From Bryobacterales bacterium (GTDB lineage: Bacteria; Acidobacteriota; Terriglobia; Bryobacterales; Bryobacteraceae), in contig DAIDIH010000307.1 in NCBI GenBank assembly GCA_027459465.1, forward strand, positions 1 to 64,000: a stretch of DNA of 64,000 nt, read 5' to 3'. The translations under genes and the position numbers were made by a program. Within the stretch, counting starts at the first letter, position 1. The number at the start of each line of letters is the position of its first letter. Below, in pieces: positions 37,605 through 46,843 of the stretch. The notes below the pieces were generated by a model. It was not told the DNA's origin. It made no database searches and saw nothing but the letters and a program-made list of their open reading frames with translations.

Positions 37605-38600
37605 GTGAAACGCGCATCGTATTCGATCCTGACGGTGGCAGCGATCGCGGTGTTGGCGGGCGCGGCAGCGCGGGGCGCGGTGACCGTGCGTTGGCTTGCC
37701 CTTGTGGTCCCGTACGCGGCGTTCGCTACATTCGTGCTGGGTATGAGTTGGCGAGTCATTGTCTGGTCGCTGGCTCCGGCGCCGTTTCGCATTCCCACGG
37801 TTTGCGGGCAGCAGAAGGCGCTTCGCTGGATCAAGCCGGATCGCCTGGAGAGCCCTCCCGATACATTGGCTGTGGTGGGGAGGATGGCGCTAGAAGTTCT
37901 TCTGTTCCGAAGTTTGTTCCGCAATACCAGGATGACCCTGCGCGAGGGGCCGCGCCTTGTGTTCGGGGAAAACAAGTTTCTGTGGCTTGGCGCGATGGCG
38001 TTTCATTGGTCGCTGCTGGTGATCCTTGTGCGCCATTTACGGCTGTTTCTGGAACCGGTTCCGGCGTTCGTCCTCGCAGTGGAGAAACTCGACGGCTTCT
38101 TTCAAGTGGGGACGCCGGTGATGTATGTCACAGACGGCGTGGTGGTGGCCGCGCTGGTTTACTTATTCCAGAGGCGCTTGCGGGATCCCCTGGTGCGATA
38201 CATCTCCTTGTTCACGGACTACTTTGCGCTGGCGCTGCTTGGCGCGATTGCTCTGTCGGGCATCTGGATGCGATACGTCGGCCGCGTCGATATTACCGGG
38301 ATCAAGCAGTTCGCGCTCGGCTTGGTGGCGTTCCGGCCCGTGGCTTTGCCCGCGTCCGGCGATTCGTTCTTTGTTCATCTCATTCTCGTTTCGACGCTGG
38401 CCGCCTACTTTCCGTTCAGCAAGCTGGTGCACATGGGAGGCGTCTTTCTGAGTCCCACGAGGAATCTCGCGAACAATAACCGTTCGAAGCGGCACGTCAA
38501 TCCTTGGAATTATCCGGTGCGGGTGCATACCTACGACGAATGGGAGGAAGAGTTCCACGACAAGTTGGAGGCTGCCGGCCTGCCGATCGAGAGGAAGTAA
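37605..38600 (+). CDS. dsrM: DsrM, NarI-like membrane cytochrome b
   Basis: Multi-TM with RNTRMTLREGPRLVFGENKFLWLGAMAFHWSLLVILVRHLRLFLEPVPAFV and KLVHMGGVFLSPTRNLANNNR; precedes dsrK. Confidence 0.93.
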   Translation: MKRASYSILTVAAIAVLAGAAARGAVTVRWLALVVPYAAFATFVLGMSWRVIVWSLAPAPFRIPTVCGQQKALRWIKPDRLESPPDTLAVVGRMALEVLLFRSLFRNTRMTLREGPRLVFGENKFLWLGAMAFHWSLLVILVRHLRLFLEPVPAFVLAVEKLDGFFQVGTPVMYVTDGVVVAALVYLFQRRLRDPLVRYISLFTDYFALALLGAIALSGIWMRYVGRVDITGIKQFALGLVAFRPVALPASGDSFFVHLILVSTLAAYFPFSKLVHMGGVFLSPTRNLANNNRSKRHVNPWNYPVRVHTYDEWEEEFHDKLEAAGLPIERK

Positions 38601-38603
38601 GTT

Positions 38604-40217
38604 ATGTCATGTCCAAATCCGGAACAACTCGTCCAGATTCAATACCGGCCGCCGGCGAAGGAGTGGATGGATACGCCGGTAGAGTTTCGGAAAGGGACTT
38701 ACTGCTACAGCGCGCTTGGGAAGAACTTGCAGTATCTCGGGTTTCCCAACCCTCGCGAGTGGCAACCGACGGATGAGGACTGGAAACTTCCCGCGGACTG
38801 GAAGCGGATCATTTTGGATGGGATGAAGGACCGGCTGAAGCGATTCCGCTCGTTTCGGCTGTTTATGGATATCTGCGTGCGATGCGGGGCGTGCGCGGAT
38901 AAGTGCCATTACTTCATCGGCTCGGGCGATCCGAAGAATATGCCGGTGCTGCGGGCCGAGTTGATCCGGTCGGTGTATCGCCGCTATTTCACGCTTACGG
39001 GCCGGCTGTTCGGCCGTCTGGCCGGGGCGCGGGATCTGACGGAAGACGTGCTGAAGGAGTGGTTCTACTACTTTTATCAATGCACGGAATGCCGCCGGTG
39101 CTCGGTATTCTGCCCTTACGGCATCGACACGGCGGAAATCACGATGATGGTGCGGGAGTTGTTGAACCTGGTCGGGTGCAACATCAACTGGGTGATGGAA
39201 CCGGTGGCCAACTGCGACCGCGTTGGCAATCATCTCGGCATTCAGCCGCACGGATTTAAGGACAGCATCGACTTCGCGGCTTCCGAATTGGAGGAGTTGA
39301 CCGGGGTTCACGTAGAACCATCGATTAACCGCAAGGGCGCGGAGATCCTTTTCATTGTTCCTTCGGCGGATTACTTCGCCACGCCGCACTATTACACCTT
39401 TCTCGGCTACCTGGCGTTGCTTCATCAGATCGGACTGGACTATACATTCAGCGCTTACGCGTCCGAGGGCGGCAATTTCGGACTCTTCACGTCGCACGAG
39501 ATGATGAAGCGGCTAAACGCGAAGGTATATGCGGAGGCGCAGCGACTGAAGGTGAAGTGGATTCTGGGCGGCGAGTGCGGACACATGTGGCGGGTGATGC
39601 ATCAGTACATGGCCACGATGAACGGGCCGGCCGAGTTCCTGGAACCGCCGGTGTCGCCCGTTACCGGGACGCGGTTCGAACATGCGCGGTCGACGAAGAT
39701 GGTGCACATCTGCGAGTTTACGGCGGATTTGATTCACCACGGCAAGATCCGGCTGGACCCCTCGCGCAACGATCGGTGGAATGTGACGTACCACGACTCG
39801 TGCAACATCGCGCGGGCGGTGGGGTTGCTGGAGGAGCCGCGGTATATTCTTCGCCACGTATGCAATGAGTTCCACGAGATGCCGGAGAACACGATCCGCG
39901 AGCAGACGTTCTGCTGCGGCAGCGGCTCGGGACTCGGCACGGATGAGAATTTCGAGATGCGCATGCGCGGCGGCTTCCCTCGGGCCAACGCGGTCCGCTA
40001 TGTGCGGGAGAAGTACGGCGTGAATCTGCTGACGTGCATCTGCGCGATTGACAAGGCCACGCTGCCTCCGCTGCTGGAATACTGGACGCCGGGCGTAGAG
40101 GTGGCCGGCGTGCATGAACTTGTCGGCAATGCACTGATCCTGGATGGGGAAAAGGAGCGCGAGACGGACCTGCGCGGCGAGCCGATTTTCACAAAGGAGG
40201 TGCTCGCCCGTGCGTGA
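38604..40217 (+). CDS. dsrK: DsrK, HdrD-like catalytic subunit
   Basis: FMDICVRCGACADKCHYFIGSGDPKNMPVLRAELIRSVYRRYFT; CTECRRCSVFCPYGIDTAEITMMVREL; YHDSCNIARAVG...FCCGSGSGLGTDE. Confidence 0.96.
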   Translation: MSCPNPEQLVQIQYRPPAKEWMDTPVEFRKGTYCYSALGKNLQYLGFPNPREWQPTDEDWKLPADWKRIILDGMKDRLKRFRSFRLFMDICVRCGACADKCHYFIGSGDPKNMPVLRAELIRSVYRRYFTLTGRLFGRLAGARDLTEDVLKEWFYYFYQCTECRRCSVFCPYGIDTAEITMMVRELLNLVGCNINWVMEPVANCDRVGNHLGIQPHGFKDSIDFAASELEELTGVHVEPSINRKGAEILFIVPSADYFATPHYYTFLGYLALLHQIGLDYTFSAYASEGGNFGLFTSHEMMKRLNAKVYAEAQRLKVKWILGGECGHMWRVMHQYMATMNGPAEFLEPPVSPVTGTRFEHARSTKMVHICEFTADLIHHGKIRLDPSRNDRWNVTYHDSCNIARAVGLLEEPRYILRHVCNEFHEMPENTIREQTFCCGSGSGLGTDENFEMRMRGGFPRANAVRYVREKYGVNLLTCICAIDKATLPPLLEYWTPGVEVAGVHELVGNALILDGEKERETDLRGEPIFTKEVLARA

Positions 40218-40626
40218 CCGGCCCGTTATCTATGGCGGCCTGGTGGTCTTTCTTGCCGTGATTACTTCGCCTTTCTGGCGCGGCCTCGAATCCGGGGTTA
40301 CGACAAAAGGTCCGGAACTGGCACGGCCGGCGGCGGCGAGACAATGCGTGGCAAGCACGGAGTTTATGAGATCGTCCCACATGTTACTGCTGATCGAGAT
40401 GCGGGACCAGGCGGTGCGGCGCGGGAATCCGGTATATGTGGGGGCGGACCACAGCAGTTACACAATTAGTTTGACCGGCACATGTCTTGAGCAATGTCAT
40501 GGCAGCAAGACGGAGTTCTGCGACCGGTGCCATGACTACGCCGGCGTGTCTCCGGGTTGCTGGAGCTGCCATCTTGACGCAGGACACCGGGCGGGCCCGC
40601 TCACCGCATCGAGGAGTTCGCGATGA
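40210..40626 (+). CDS. dsrJ: DsrJ, periplasmic tri-haem cytochrome c
   Basis: N-terminal TM anchor; CLEQCH, CDRCH, CWSCH; conserved upstream C (ARQCVASTEFMRSSHM). Start refined to GTG 40210. Confidence 0.88.
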   Translation: MRDRPVIYGGLVVFLAVITSPFWRGLESGVTTKGPELARPAAARQCVASTEFMRSSHMLLLIEMRDQAVRRGNPVYVGADHSSYTISLTGTCLEQCHGSKTEFCDRCHDYAGVSPGCWSCHLDAGHRAGPLTASRSSR

Positions 40627-41360
40627 ATCTTAGCCGGAAAGCGTTTCTGCGTTTGAGCGGCTTCTCGCTGTTGGCGGCGGCGATGCGGAAGACGGCGGCC
40701 GCGTTTGGAAGCACTGTCACGAGGAAAGTTCAGTGGGGCATGGCGGTGGACATCCGGAAATGCGCCAATCGCCCAGGGTGTACGGCGTGCATCGACGCAT
40801 GCGACAACGCCCACAATGTGCCGAGACTCCCGGACAAGCGGCACGAGGTCCGGTGGATTTGGAAAGACACGCCCGAACATGCGTTCGAGGGGGAAGATTT
40901 CCGCTACTCGTCCATCGCGAATCTGCCGGTGATGCTGATGTGCAACCACTGTGACGATCCGCCGTGCGTGCGGGTTTGTCCGACACAGGCGACCTGGAAG
41001 CGCGAGGACGGAATCGTGGCGATGGACTGGCACCGATGCATCGGCTGCCGGTATTGTATGGCGGCGTGTCCGTACGAAAGCCGCAGCTTCAACTGGGTGG
41101 ATCCGCGTCCTTATATAAAGACCGCGAATCCCGAATTCCCCACGCGGACGAAGGGCGTTGTGGAGAAGTGTACGTTCTGCGTGGAACGGATCAGCCAAGG
41201 CCGGGAGCCGGCATGTGTCGAAGCGTGCCCGGAGAAGGCGCTGATCTTCGGAAATGTGATGGATGCGAACTCCGGGATCCGGCGCGTTCTTGCGTCGCGG
41301 GATCATGTGACCCGCAAACCCGAGCTTGGCACCGGGCCGAACGTCTTCTATCTTCTATAG
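40623..41360 (+). CDS. dsrO: DsrO, periplasmic ferredoxin subunit
   Basis: MNLSRKAFLRLSGFSLLAAAM leader; CTACIDACDNAHNVP, CNHCDDPPCVRVCPTQATWKREDGIVAMDWHRCIGCRYCMAACPYESRSFNW, CTFCVERISQGREPACVEACPEKAL. Confidence 0.94.
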   Translation: MNLSRKAFLRLSGFSLLAAAMRKTAAAFGSTVTRKVQWGMAVDIRKCANRPGCTACIDACDNAHNVPRLPDKRHEVRWIWKDTPEHAFEGEDFRYSSIANLPVMLMCNHCDDPPCVRVCPTQATWKREDGIVAMDWHRCIGCRYCMAACPYESRSFNWVDPRPYIKTANPEFPTRTKGVVEKCTFCVERISQGREPACVEACPEKALIFGNVMDANSGIRRVLASRDHVTRKPELGTGPNVFYLL

Positions 41361-41369
41361 GCATACGTC

Positions 41370-42542
41370 ATGTTCCTGGTTGAAAAAGCGCTGACCGGAA
41401 GCAAAGCTTACTGGCGGTGGATGCTTATGCTCGCCGCCGTCATCGCGACGGGGTTCGTGTTTTACCTTCGCCAACTGGATTACGGGTTGGGCATTACGGG
41501 GCTGAACCGGGATGTAACATGGGGCCTTTACATCGCGCAATTTACTTTCTTCGTGGGTGTGGCGGCCTCGGCGGTTATGGTGGTTCTGCCGTACTATCTG
41601 CATAATTTCAAGGTATTTGCGAAGATCACCATCCTCGGGGAGTTTCTGGCGATCGCCGCCGTGACCATGTGCATGCTGTTCATCTTTGTCGACATGGGAC
41701 AGCCGGCGCGGGTGCTCAACGTTCTTCTTTACCCGACGTTCCACTCGATGATGTTCTGGGACATGGTTTCGCTGACGGGTTATTTGCTGCTGAACGCCGT
41801 CATCGCGTGGGCCACGCTAACCGCGGAGCGCAACGGAACAGCGCCGGCGCGTTGGGTGAAGCCGGTGATTCTTGTCTCGATTCCGTGGGCGGTGAGTATT
41901 CACACAGTCACGGCGTTTCTCTATGCGGGACTTCCGGGACGGCCGTTGTGGCTGACCGCCGTGCTGGCGCCGCGGTTTCTGGCTTCGGCGTTCGCGTCCG
42001 GTCCGGCGCTGCTGATTCTTTTGTGCCTGCTGATCGCGCGCGTGACCAAAACGCAGGTGCCGTGGGAGTCCATTCAGAAGATCGCGGTGATCGTGACCTA
42101 CGCGATGGTCGCCAACGTGTTCCTCATCCTGATGGAGTTTTTCACCGCGCTTTACAGCGGCGTGCCGGAACATCGGCAGCCGTTCCAGTATATGTTCACG
42201 GGTCTCGAGGGACACGCTCGGCTGGCGCCGTGGATGTGGACGTCGGTGCTCCTCGCCGCCGTTTCCCTCGTCCTGCTTATCGTCCCACGGTATCGCACGA
42301 ATCCGCGTCTGCTCCCGATCGCGTGCGCCATTGTATTTCTTTCTTTGTGGATCGATAAGGGCATCGGACTTATCGTCGCCGGATTTGTTCCGTCCCCGCT
42401 CGGCGTTGTTCCGGACTACGTGCCGACGCTGCCCGAGGTGCTGATCGTGGCGGGGATCTGGGGGGTGGGCATGCTTACGCTGACCGTGTTCTACAAGATC
42501 GTGATCGCGATTCGACCGGAGCCCTTAGCTGGGCACGCTTGA
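41370..42542 (+). CDS. dsrP: DsrP, NrfD-family membrane subunit
   Basis: Ten-TM NrfD-like protein (YWRWMLMLAAVIATGFVFYLRQLDYGLGITGLNRDVTWGLYIAQFTFFVGVAASAVMVVLPYYLHNF) following dsrO. Confidence 0.94.
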   Translation: MFLVEKALTGSKAYWRWMLMLAAVIATGFVFYLRQLDYGLGITGLNRDVTWGLYIAQFTFFVGVAASAVMVVLPYYLHNFKVFAKITILGEFLAIAAVTMCMLFIFVDMGQPARVLNVLLYPTFHSMMFWDMVSLTGYLLLNAVIAWATLTAERNGTAPARWVKPVILVSIPWAVSIHTVTAFLYAGLPGRPLWLTAVLAPRFLASAFASGPALLILLCLLIARVTKTQVPWESIQKIAVIVTYAMVANVFLILMEFFTALYSGVPEHRQPFQYMFTGLEGHARLAPWMWTSVLLAAVSLVLLIVPRYRTNPRLLPIACAIVFLSLWIDKGIGLIVAGFVPSPLGVVPDYVPTLPEVLIVAGIWGVGMLTLTVFYKIVIAIRPEPLAGHA

Positions 42543-42562
42543 GCTTTGGCAGGGAGGCAGCG

Positions 42563-43459
42563 GTGCACTTTCCAATTTCCGGCGTGGACGGACCGGTGTG
42601 GTTGCCTGCGCTGGCCGCGTTCGCGGCGGCGACGGTCTGCGTCCCGGCGGGCCTTTCCGGCGGCATTCTCTTGCTGCCGTTTCAGATGAGCGTGCTGGGA
42701 TTCGTGACGCCGGCGGTCACGCCCACGAATCTTCTATACAACGTGTTTTCCACGCCGGGCGGCGTTCTCCGGTTCGTGCGCGAGCACCGTATGTTGTGGC
42801 CGCTGGCGGCAACGATCATGGCCGGTAGCCTGCCGGGTGTTCTGCTGGGAACCTTCGTCCGGCTCCGGTATCTTCCGGACCCGCGCACGATCCGTCTATT
42901 CTCCGGCGCGGTTCTTCTGTGGCTGGCCATCCGGCTTTTCTGGAGTCTTCGTTGGGCCGCGCGGGCGAAGACGGTGCAAGCGCCGGTAGCGCACGCGACT
43001 GCTTCGGCACTTAAAACCACGTCGGTTTCGCTCGCCAGGATCGAATACGAGTTTCAAGGGCGCTGCTACGGTTTTCGTCCGGGGCCGCTGGCCGCGGTTT
43101 CGCTCGGCGTCGGGATGCTCTTCGGGGCTTACGGGGCTGGAGGAAACGCGATTCTGGCGCCCTATCTTGTCTCCCTCCTCCGCCTTCCGCCGCACACCGT
43201 TGCGGGGGCCACGCTGGCGGGCACGTTCGTTACGTCGTTCGCGGGTGTGTGCGCGTTCGAGGGAGCGGGTTATCTCACCAACCATGCCGCCGTCCACCCG
43301 GATTGGCTGCTTGGCGCGATGTTCGGATTCGGAGGGCTGCTGGGAGCCTACGCCGGGGCGTGGCTGCAGCGCTTCCTTTCGGAGGCGTGGATTAAGTTGT
43401 CTCTGGGTTTTATGGTTTTTGTCATCGCGCTGAAATACATATCCGCGTACTTCTTATGA
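42563..43459 (+). CDS. TauE/SafE-family sulfite/anion exporter
   Basis: ATVCVPAGLSGGILLLPFQMSVLGFVTPAVTPTNLLYNVFSTPGGVLRF...GAYGAGGNAILAPYLVSLLRLPPHTVAGATLAGTFVTS; GTG start 42563 after GGGAGGC. Confidence 0.85.
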   Translation: MHFPISGVDGPVWLPALAAFAAATVCVPAGLSGGILLLPFQMSVLGFVTPAVTPTNLLYNVFSTPGGVLRFVREHRMLWPLAATIMAGSLPGVLLGTFVRLRYLPDPRTIRLFSGAVLLWLAIRLFWSLRWAARAKTVQAPVAHATASALKTTSVSLARIEYEFQGRCYGFRPGPLAAVSLGVGMLFGAYGAGGNAILAPYLVSLLRLPPHTVAGATLAGTFVTSFAGVCAFEGAGYLTNHAAVHPDWLLGAMFGFGGLLGAYAGAWLQRFLSEAWIKLSLGFMVFVIALKYISAYFL

Positions 43460-43481
43460 TGAGGACAGAGGCGCGACAACC

Positions 43482-44054
43482 ATGGGCCAAGGCTGGAATC
43501 AGGCGAGTGAACGGACGAACGGGGAGGTTCCTCTGTCGACCCTCAAGGACCTGACATACAAAGACCTGCGCTGGGTGGAATCGCATGGGCCGGAGTGGAA
43601 GTATATTCTTCGGGCGGACGATGTCGATGCCGGGTCTCTGACGTTCGATCCGGAGTCGGAAAGCCGGGCCGTGGGCGAGATCTGCGGCCAACGCTGGACC
43701 TTCACGCGCCAGGAAGACTCGCCGCCGTGCTACATCCAGGTCCATGCCGCAGGCCAGGACGAGCCTGTCGCCACTCTGACGCCGCGGTGGGGCGGGAGCG
43801 GGTCGGTGCACTTCCGGAGCGGCGCACGATATTGCTGGAACACCGTTCACTTCTGGAGCGCACGATGGTGTTTCCGCCGCGAGGACGGCCACGCCTCCGC
43901 CTGCGTTACCGGGGACCCTCCGGCGCGTGAAGGGTCGGCGGTAAAGATCTGCGCCGATGCCGCCGGCCTGCCCGAAACTCCGGTGCTCGTCCTCTTAGGC
44001 TGGTTTGTGGAAGTGCTGGTGCACGAGCAGATCTCCAAGTGTCTGGTCTGCTGA
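43482..44054 (+). CDS. Hypothetical protein
   Basis: ATG ORF downstream of the tauE-like gene; TFTRQEDSPPCYIQVHAAGQDEPVATLTPRWGGSGSVHF; no family recognised. Confidence 0.45.
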   Translation: MGQGWNQASERTNGEVPLSTLKDLTYKDLRWVESHGPEWKYILRADDVDAGSLTFDPESESRAVGEICGQRWTFTRQEDSPPCYIQVHAAGQDEPVATLTPRWGGSGSVHFRSGARYCWNTVHFWSARWCFRREDGHASACVTGDPPAREGSAVKICADAAGLPETPVLVLLGWFVEVLVHEQISKCLVC

Positions 44055-44999
44055 GAGGGATGGCTCCCAGGGACGGGAGCGCGCCACAGAGATGCCGCGG
44101 ACTTCGTGGGGCCAGCGGCGGCCGCTGACGGCGCAGGAGAAGTGGTACAGACTGCCTTCGTGAAAGACAACGCCCGGTTTGTGAGCGTAGTCTTCATCCA
44201 CGCTGCCGGGCGGGCCGGCGTCGACCATGATTGCCGGTTCCTTTTCGAGGTGCTCCGGGGTTTTGCCCGGCGCGAGCAGATCCCGGGCTTTGCCGTGCCC
44301 GTCGAGTCCGTAGTCATACGCCGCCCATGTGTCGCGGTAGAGAAGTACGCACGGGTCGCTCGAGAAGCGTTCGTCCGGACTGCCGGAGGACCGTTGGCGA
44401 TCACGGGTTTGCCCTCATACCGCTTCCGATGCTTCAGGTCGATTGAAGTAGCGAAGCCGATCTGCTCGTGCCAGTGCTTTTCGGCATTCTTGTAGAAAAG
44501 ATAGTAAGTGCCGCGGTGACTTACAAGGCAGGGCGTATAGAGACCTCCGCGCTCCCAGGTAGCCCCATCTTCGGGCCGGAGGATGACGTCGCCGATGTCC
44601 CAGTGGAGCAGGTCGTGGCTGGTGCAGAGTCCGATGACGGCCGGGCCTTGCTCATAGTCTGAGCCCGGATCCGCGGGAATAACTCCCAGAAGGCGTTCGT
44701 TCACTTTCAAGGCGCGGCCCGGCCAGGCGGCGCCAGGTAATCAAGTTTTCGGAGGCAGCGAGGCCGGTTTGGTAGCCGATGCCGTCGAAGCCGGCATAGG
44801 TCATGTAGAAGCTATGCCCGTGGTGAAAGACGCACGGGCAATCGACGTTGCGGCTGTCGAAAGACGAAAGGTCGCCGGACGCCTGCAGAATCAGCTCGCG
44901 GTACTTATACGGCGTTTTGAAGACGTTCGCGGATTCCGTTTGGGCGCGCGGGCCGGCGGCGGCCAGCAGAAGCGATGAGCGTGTGACGGAGGGGCTCAT
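43995..44999 (-). pseudogene. Frameshifted five-bladed-propeller glycosidase (GH43/GH130-like)
   Basis: Three consecutive minus frames continue one protein: ...GIGYQTGLAASENLITWRR / KVNERLLGVIPADPGSDYEQGPAVIGLCTSHDLLHWDIGDVILRPEDGATWERGGLYTPCLVSHRGTYYLFYKNAEKHWHEQIGFATS / MVDAGPPGSVDEDYAHKPGVVFHEGSLYHFSCAVSGRRWPHEVRGISVARSRPW; breaks near ~44730 and ~44385. Confidence 0.75.
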
Positions 45000-45072
45000 C
45001 GGATCCGGCTGAATCGGAAGCGGCGCGGGCGTGCTTCTGCTATAGAATCATTTTGCGAGTAAGGAGTAACGC

Positions 45073-45528
45073 TTGATCGAAACCCGATTTTTTGAGGATT
45101 ACGCCGTTGGGGACACACGGCAGACGCTGGGCCGGACGATATCGGAAGCCGATATTGTCATCCACGCCGGGCAGACCGGCGACTTTTATCCGCACCACAT
45201 GGACGCCGAGTGGTGCAAAACGCAGCCGTTCGGCCAGCGCATCGCTCACGGGACACTCATCTTCAGCGTGGCGGTCGGCCTCACGGCAGGGGCGGTGAAT
45301 CCGGAGGCGTTCTCGTATGGGTACGACCGCCTGCGCTTTCTCCGGCCCGTCTTCATCGGCGACACGATTACGGTGACGGTGACCATCAATGGCAAACGCG
45401 ACAGTCCGAAGTCTCCCTCGCACGGCATTGTGGTGGAGTTGTGCGAGGCGAAGAACCAGCGCGGGGAACTGGTTTTGGTGTGCGAGCATCTGCTTATGGC
45501 GAAGCGGCGGCAGGCAGAGCCTCGATAG
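45073..45528 (+). CDS. MaoC-like (R)-specific hydratase
   Basis: [44 protein letters not shown]...[20 protein letters not shown]. Confidence 0.88.
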   Translation: MIETRFFEDYAVGDTRQTLGRTISEADIVIHAGQTGDFYPHHMDAEWCKTQPFGQRIAHGTLIFSVAVGLTAGAVNPEAFSYGYDRLRFLRPVFIGDTITVTVTINGKRDSPKSPSHGIVVELCEAKNQRGELVLVCEHLLMAKRRQAEPR

Positions 45529-45534
45529 CGGGCC

Positions 45535-46335
45535 TCACGCCGCGGCCATGCGCGAGCTTCCCTCCGGTTCCGTTTCGTGCAAGGGCTCGCCAGGGTTGAT
45601 GAAGAGAAACAGGATGGCGCTGGCGAGAACCATGACGGCGATGAGAGCGATAGGCGCGCGGTAGGAGCCGGTGCGGCCGATGTCGACGCAGGCGCTCCAG
45701 GCTGCGGGGAGCATGAGGTCAAGAACGCCGAAGCCTGCGCTCGACAACAGGATGACCCTGCGCTTGTGACTGCTGAAGGCCAGCGCGAGGATGAGGGCGG
45801 CCGATGCGGCGACACACGCGGAGCCGAGTGCGCTGCGGCCGGTTTTCGTACTGAAGCGCGCGGTGAGACGGTCGCCAATAGCGCCGCCCGCTAGGTTTCC
45901 GCAGCAGCCGGCCACGAAGGGGAGCGCCGAAACGACGGCCATTTCGCGCTCGGTGAACCCGGCGCCGCGGACCAGATAAGTGGGGAACCACGTGAAGTAG
46001 AACCACGACGCCCAGACATAGCACCAGTACATGGCGGCCAGCAGCCAGATGTGACGATGCGCAAGTAGCGCGCGCCAGGGAGCGCCGTGGCGGCTCGACG
46101 CCCAAACGGCGCCCTGCGCGCGCGCCCGTTCGCGGGACGGAAACCAACGCGCGATGACGCCGGCGGCATTGGGGTATGCGCTGGCCTCACCGGCTCCGAA
46201 CAGGAACTGGGTTGCGACGAGGGACAGGAATCCCGCTGCCGCGCCGGTGAGCGCGGTGAAACAGCTCCACCAGAGGACGATGCGCGAGAGCGCGCGGCGG
46301 GGCCCGGTGCGGTCCCCTGAGATGGGAGGGCCGCA
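45535..46335 (-). pseudogene. 5'-truncated MFS transporter remnant
   Basis: Minus frame after a stop near 46337: PCGPPISGDRTGPRRALSRIVLWWSCFTALTGAAAGFLSLVATQFLFGAGEASAYPNAAGVIARWFPSRERARAQGAVWASS...MYWCYVWASWFYFTWFPTYLV...; MFS body lacking the first two TM helices. Confidence 0.7.
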
Positions 46336-46417
46336 CGGTCACGTAAATACAATATCGCTGCCACGCTATACGCGGAACGGGCGCGGGTGGGTGGACTCGT
46401 AATTGCGTATACTCAAG

Positions 46418-46427
46418 TATTCGAATA
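46418..46427. promoter_or_regulatory. Palindrome TATTCGAATA in the ArsR promoter region
   Basis: Perfect 10-bp palindrome inside AT-rich AAGTATTCGAATATACT, 14 bp before ATG 46441. Confidence 0.5.
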
Positions 46428-46440
46428 TACTAGTTATCAT

Positions 46441-46797
46441 ATGAGCGACGAGCTGCGCCGGTTCAAAAGCGAGATTTTCCAGGCGCTGGCCCATCCGACC
46501 AGAATCGCGATCGTCGAGACGCTGCGGGATGGCGAACTATCCGCCGGGCAGATCATTGAAAAGCTCGGCCTGGAACAGGCGAATGCGTCTCAGCACCTGG
46601 CGACTCTTCGTGCCAGGCAGGTTGTGGTGAACCGGAAGGTGGGCAACCAGGTTTTCTATTCGATTCGCGATCCAGCTTTGGTCAAGGTCCTCGATATTTT
46701 GCGGCGCTATTTTTACTCGCAGCTCAGCAGCACGGTCAGCATGCTGGAGGAGGCTGCGCAGACCGCGCCCGCGAAGACCGGACACACACGGAGATGA
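46441..46797 (+). CDS. ArsR-family transcriptional regulator
   Basis: MSDELRRFKSEIFQALAHPTRIAIVETLRDGELSAGQIIEKLGLEQANASQHLATLRARQVVVNRKVGNQVFYSIRDP. Confidence 0.92.
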   Translation: MSDELRRFKSEIFQALAHPTRIAIVETLRDGELSAGQIIEKLGLEQANASQHLATLRARQVVVNRKVGNQVFYSIRDPALVKVLDILRRYFYSQLSSTVSMLEEAAQTAPAKTGHTRR

Positions 46798-46843
46798 GTT
46801 TCCGGGTGTATCAAGTTGCGCATCCGGCGGGGGATCCGGTCTC

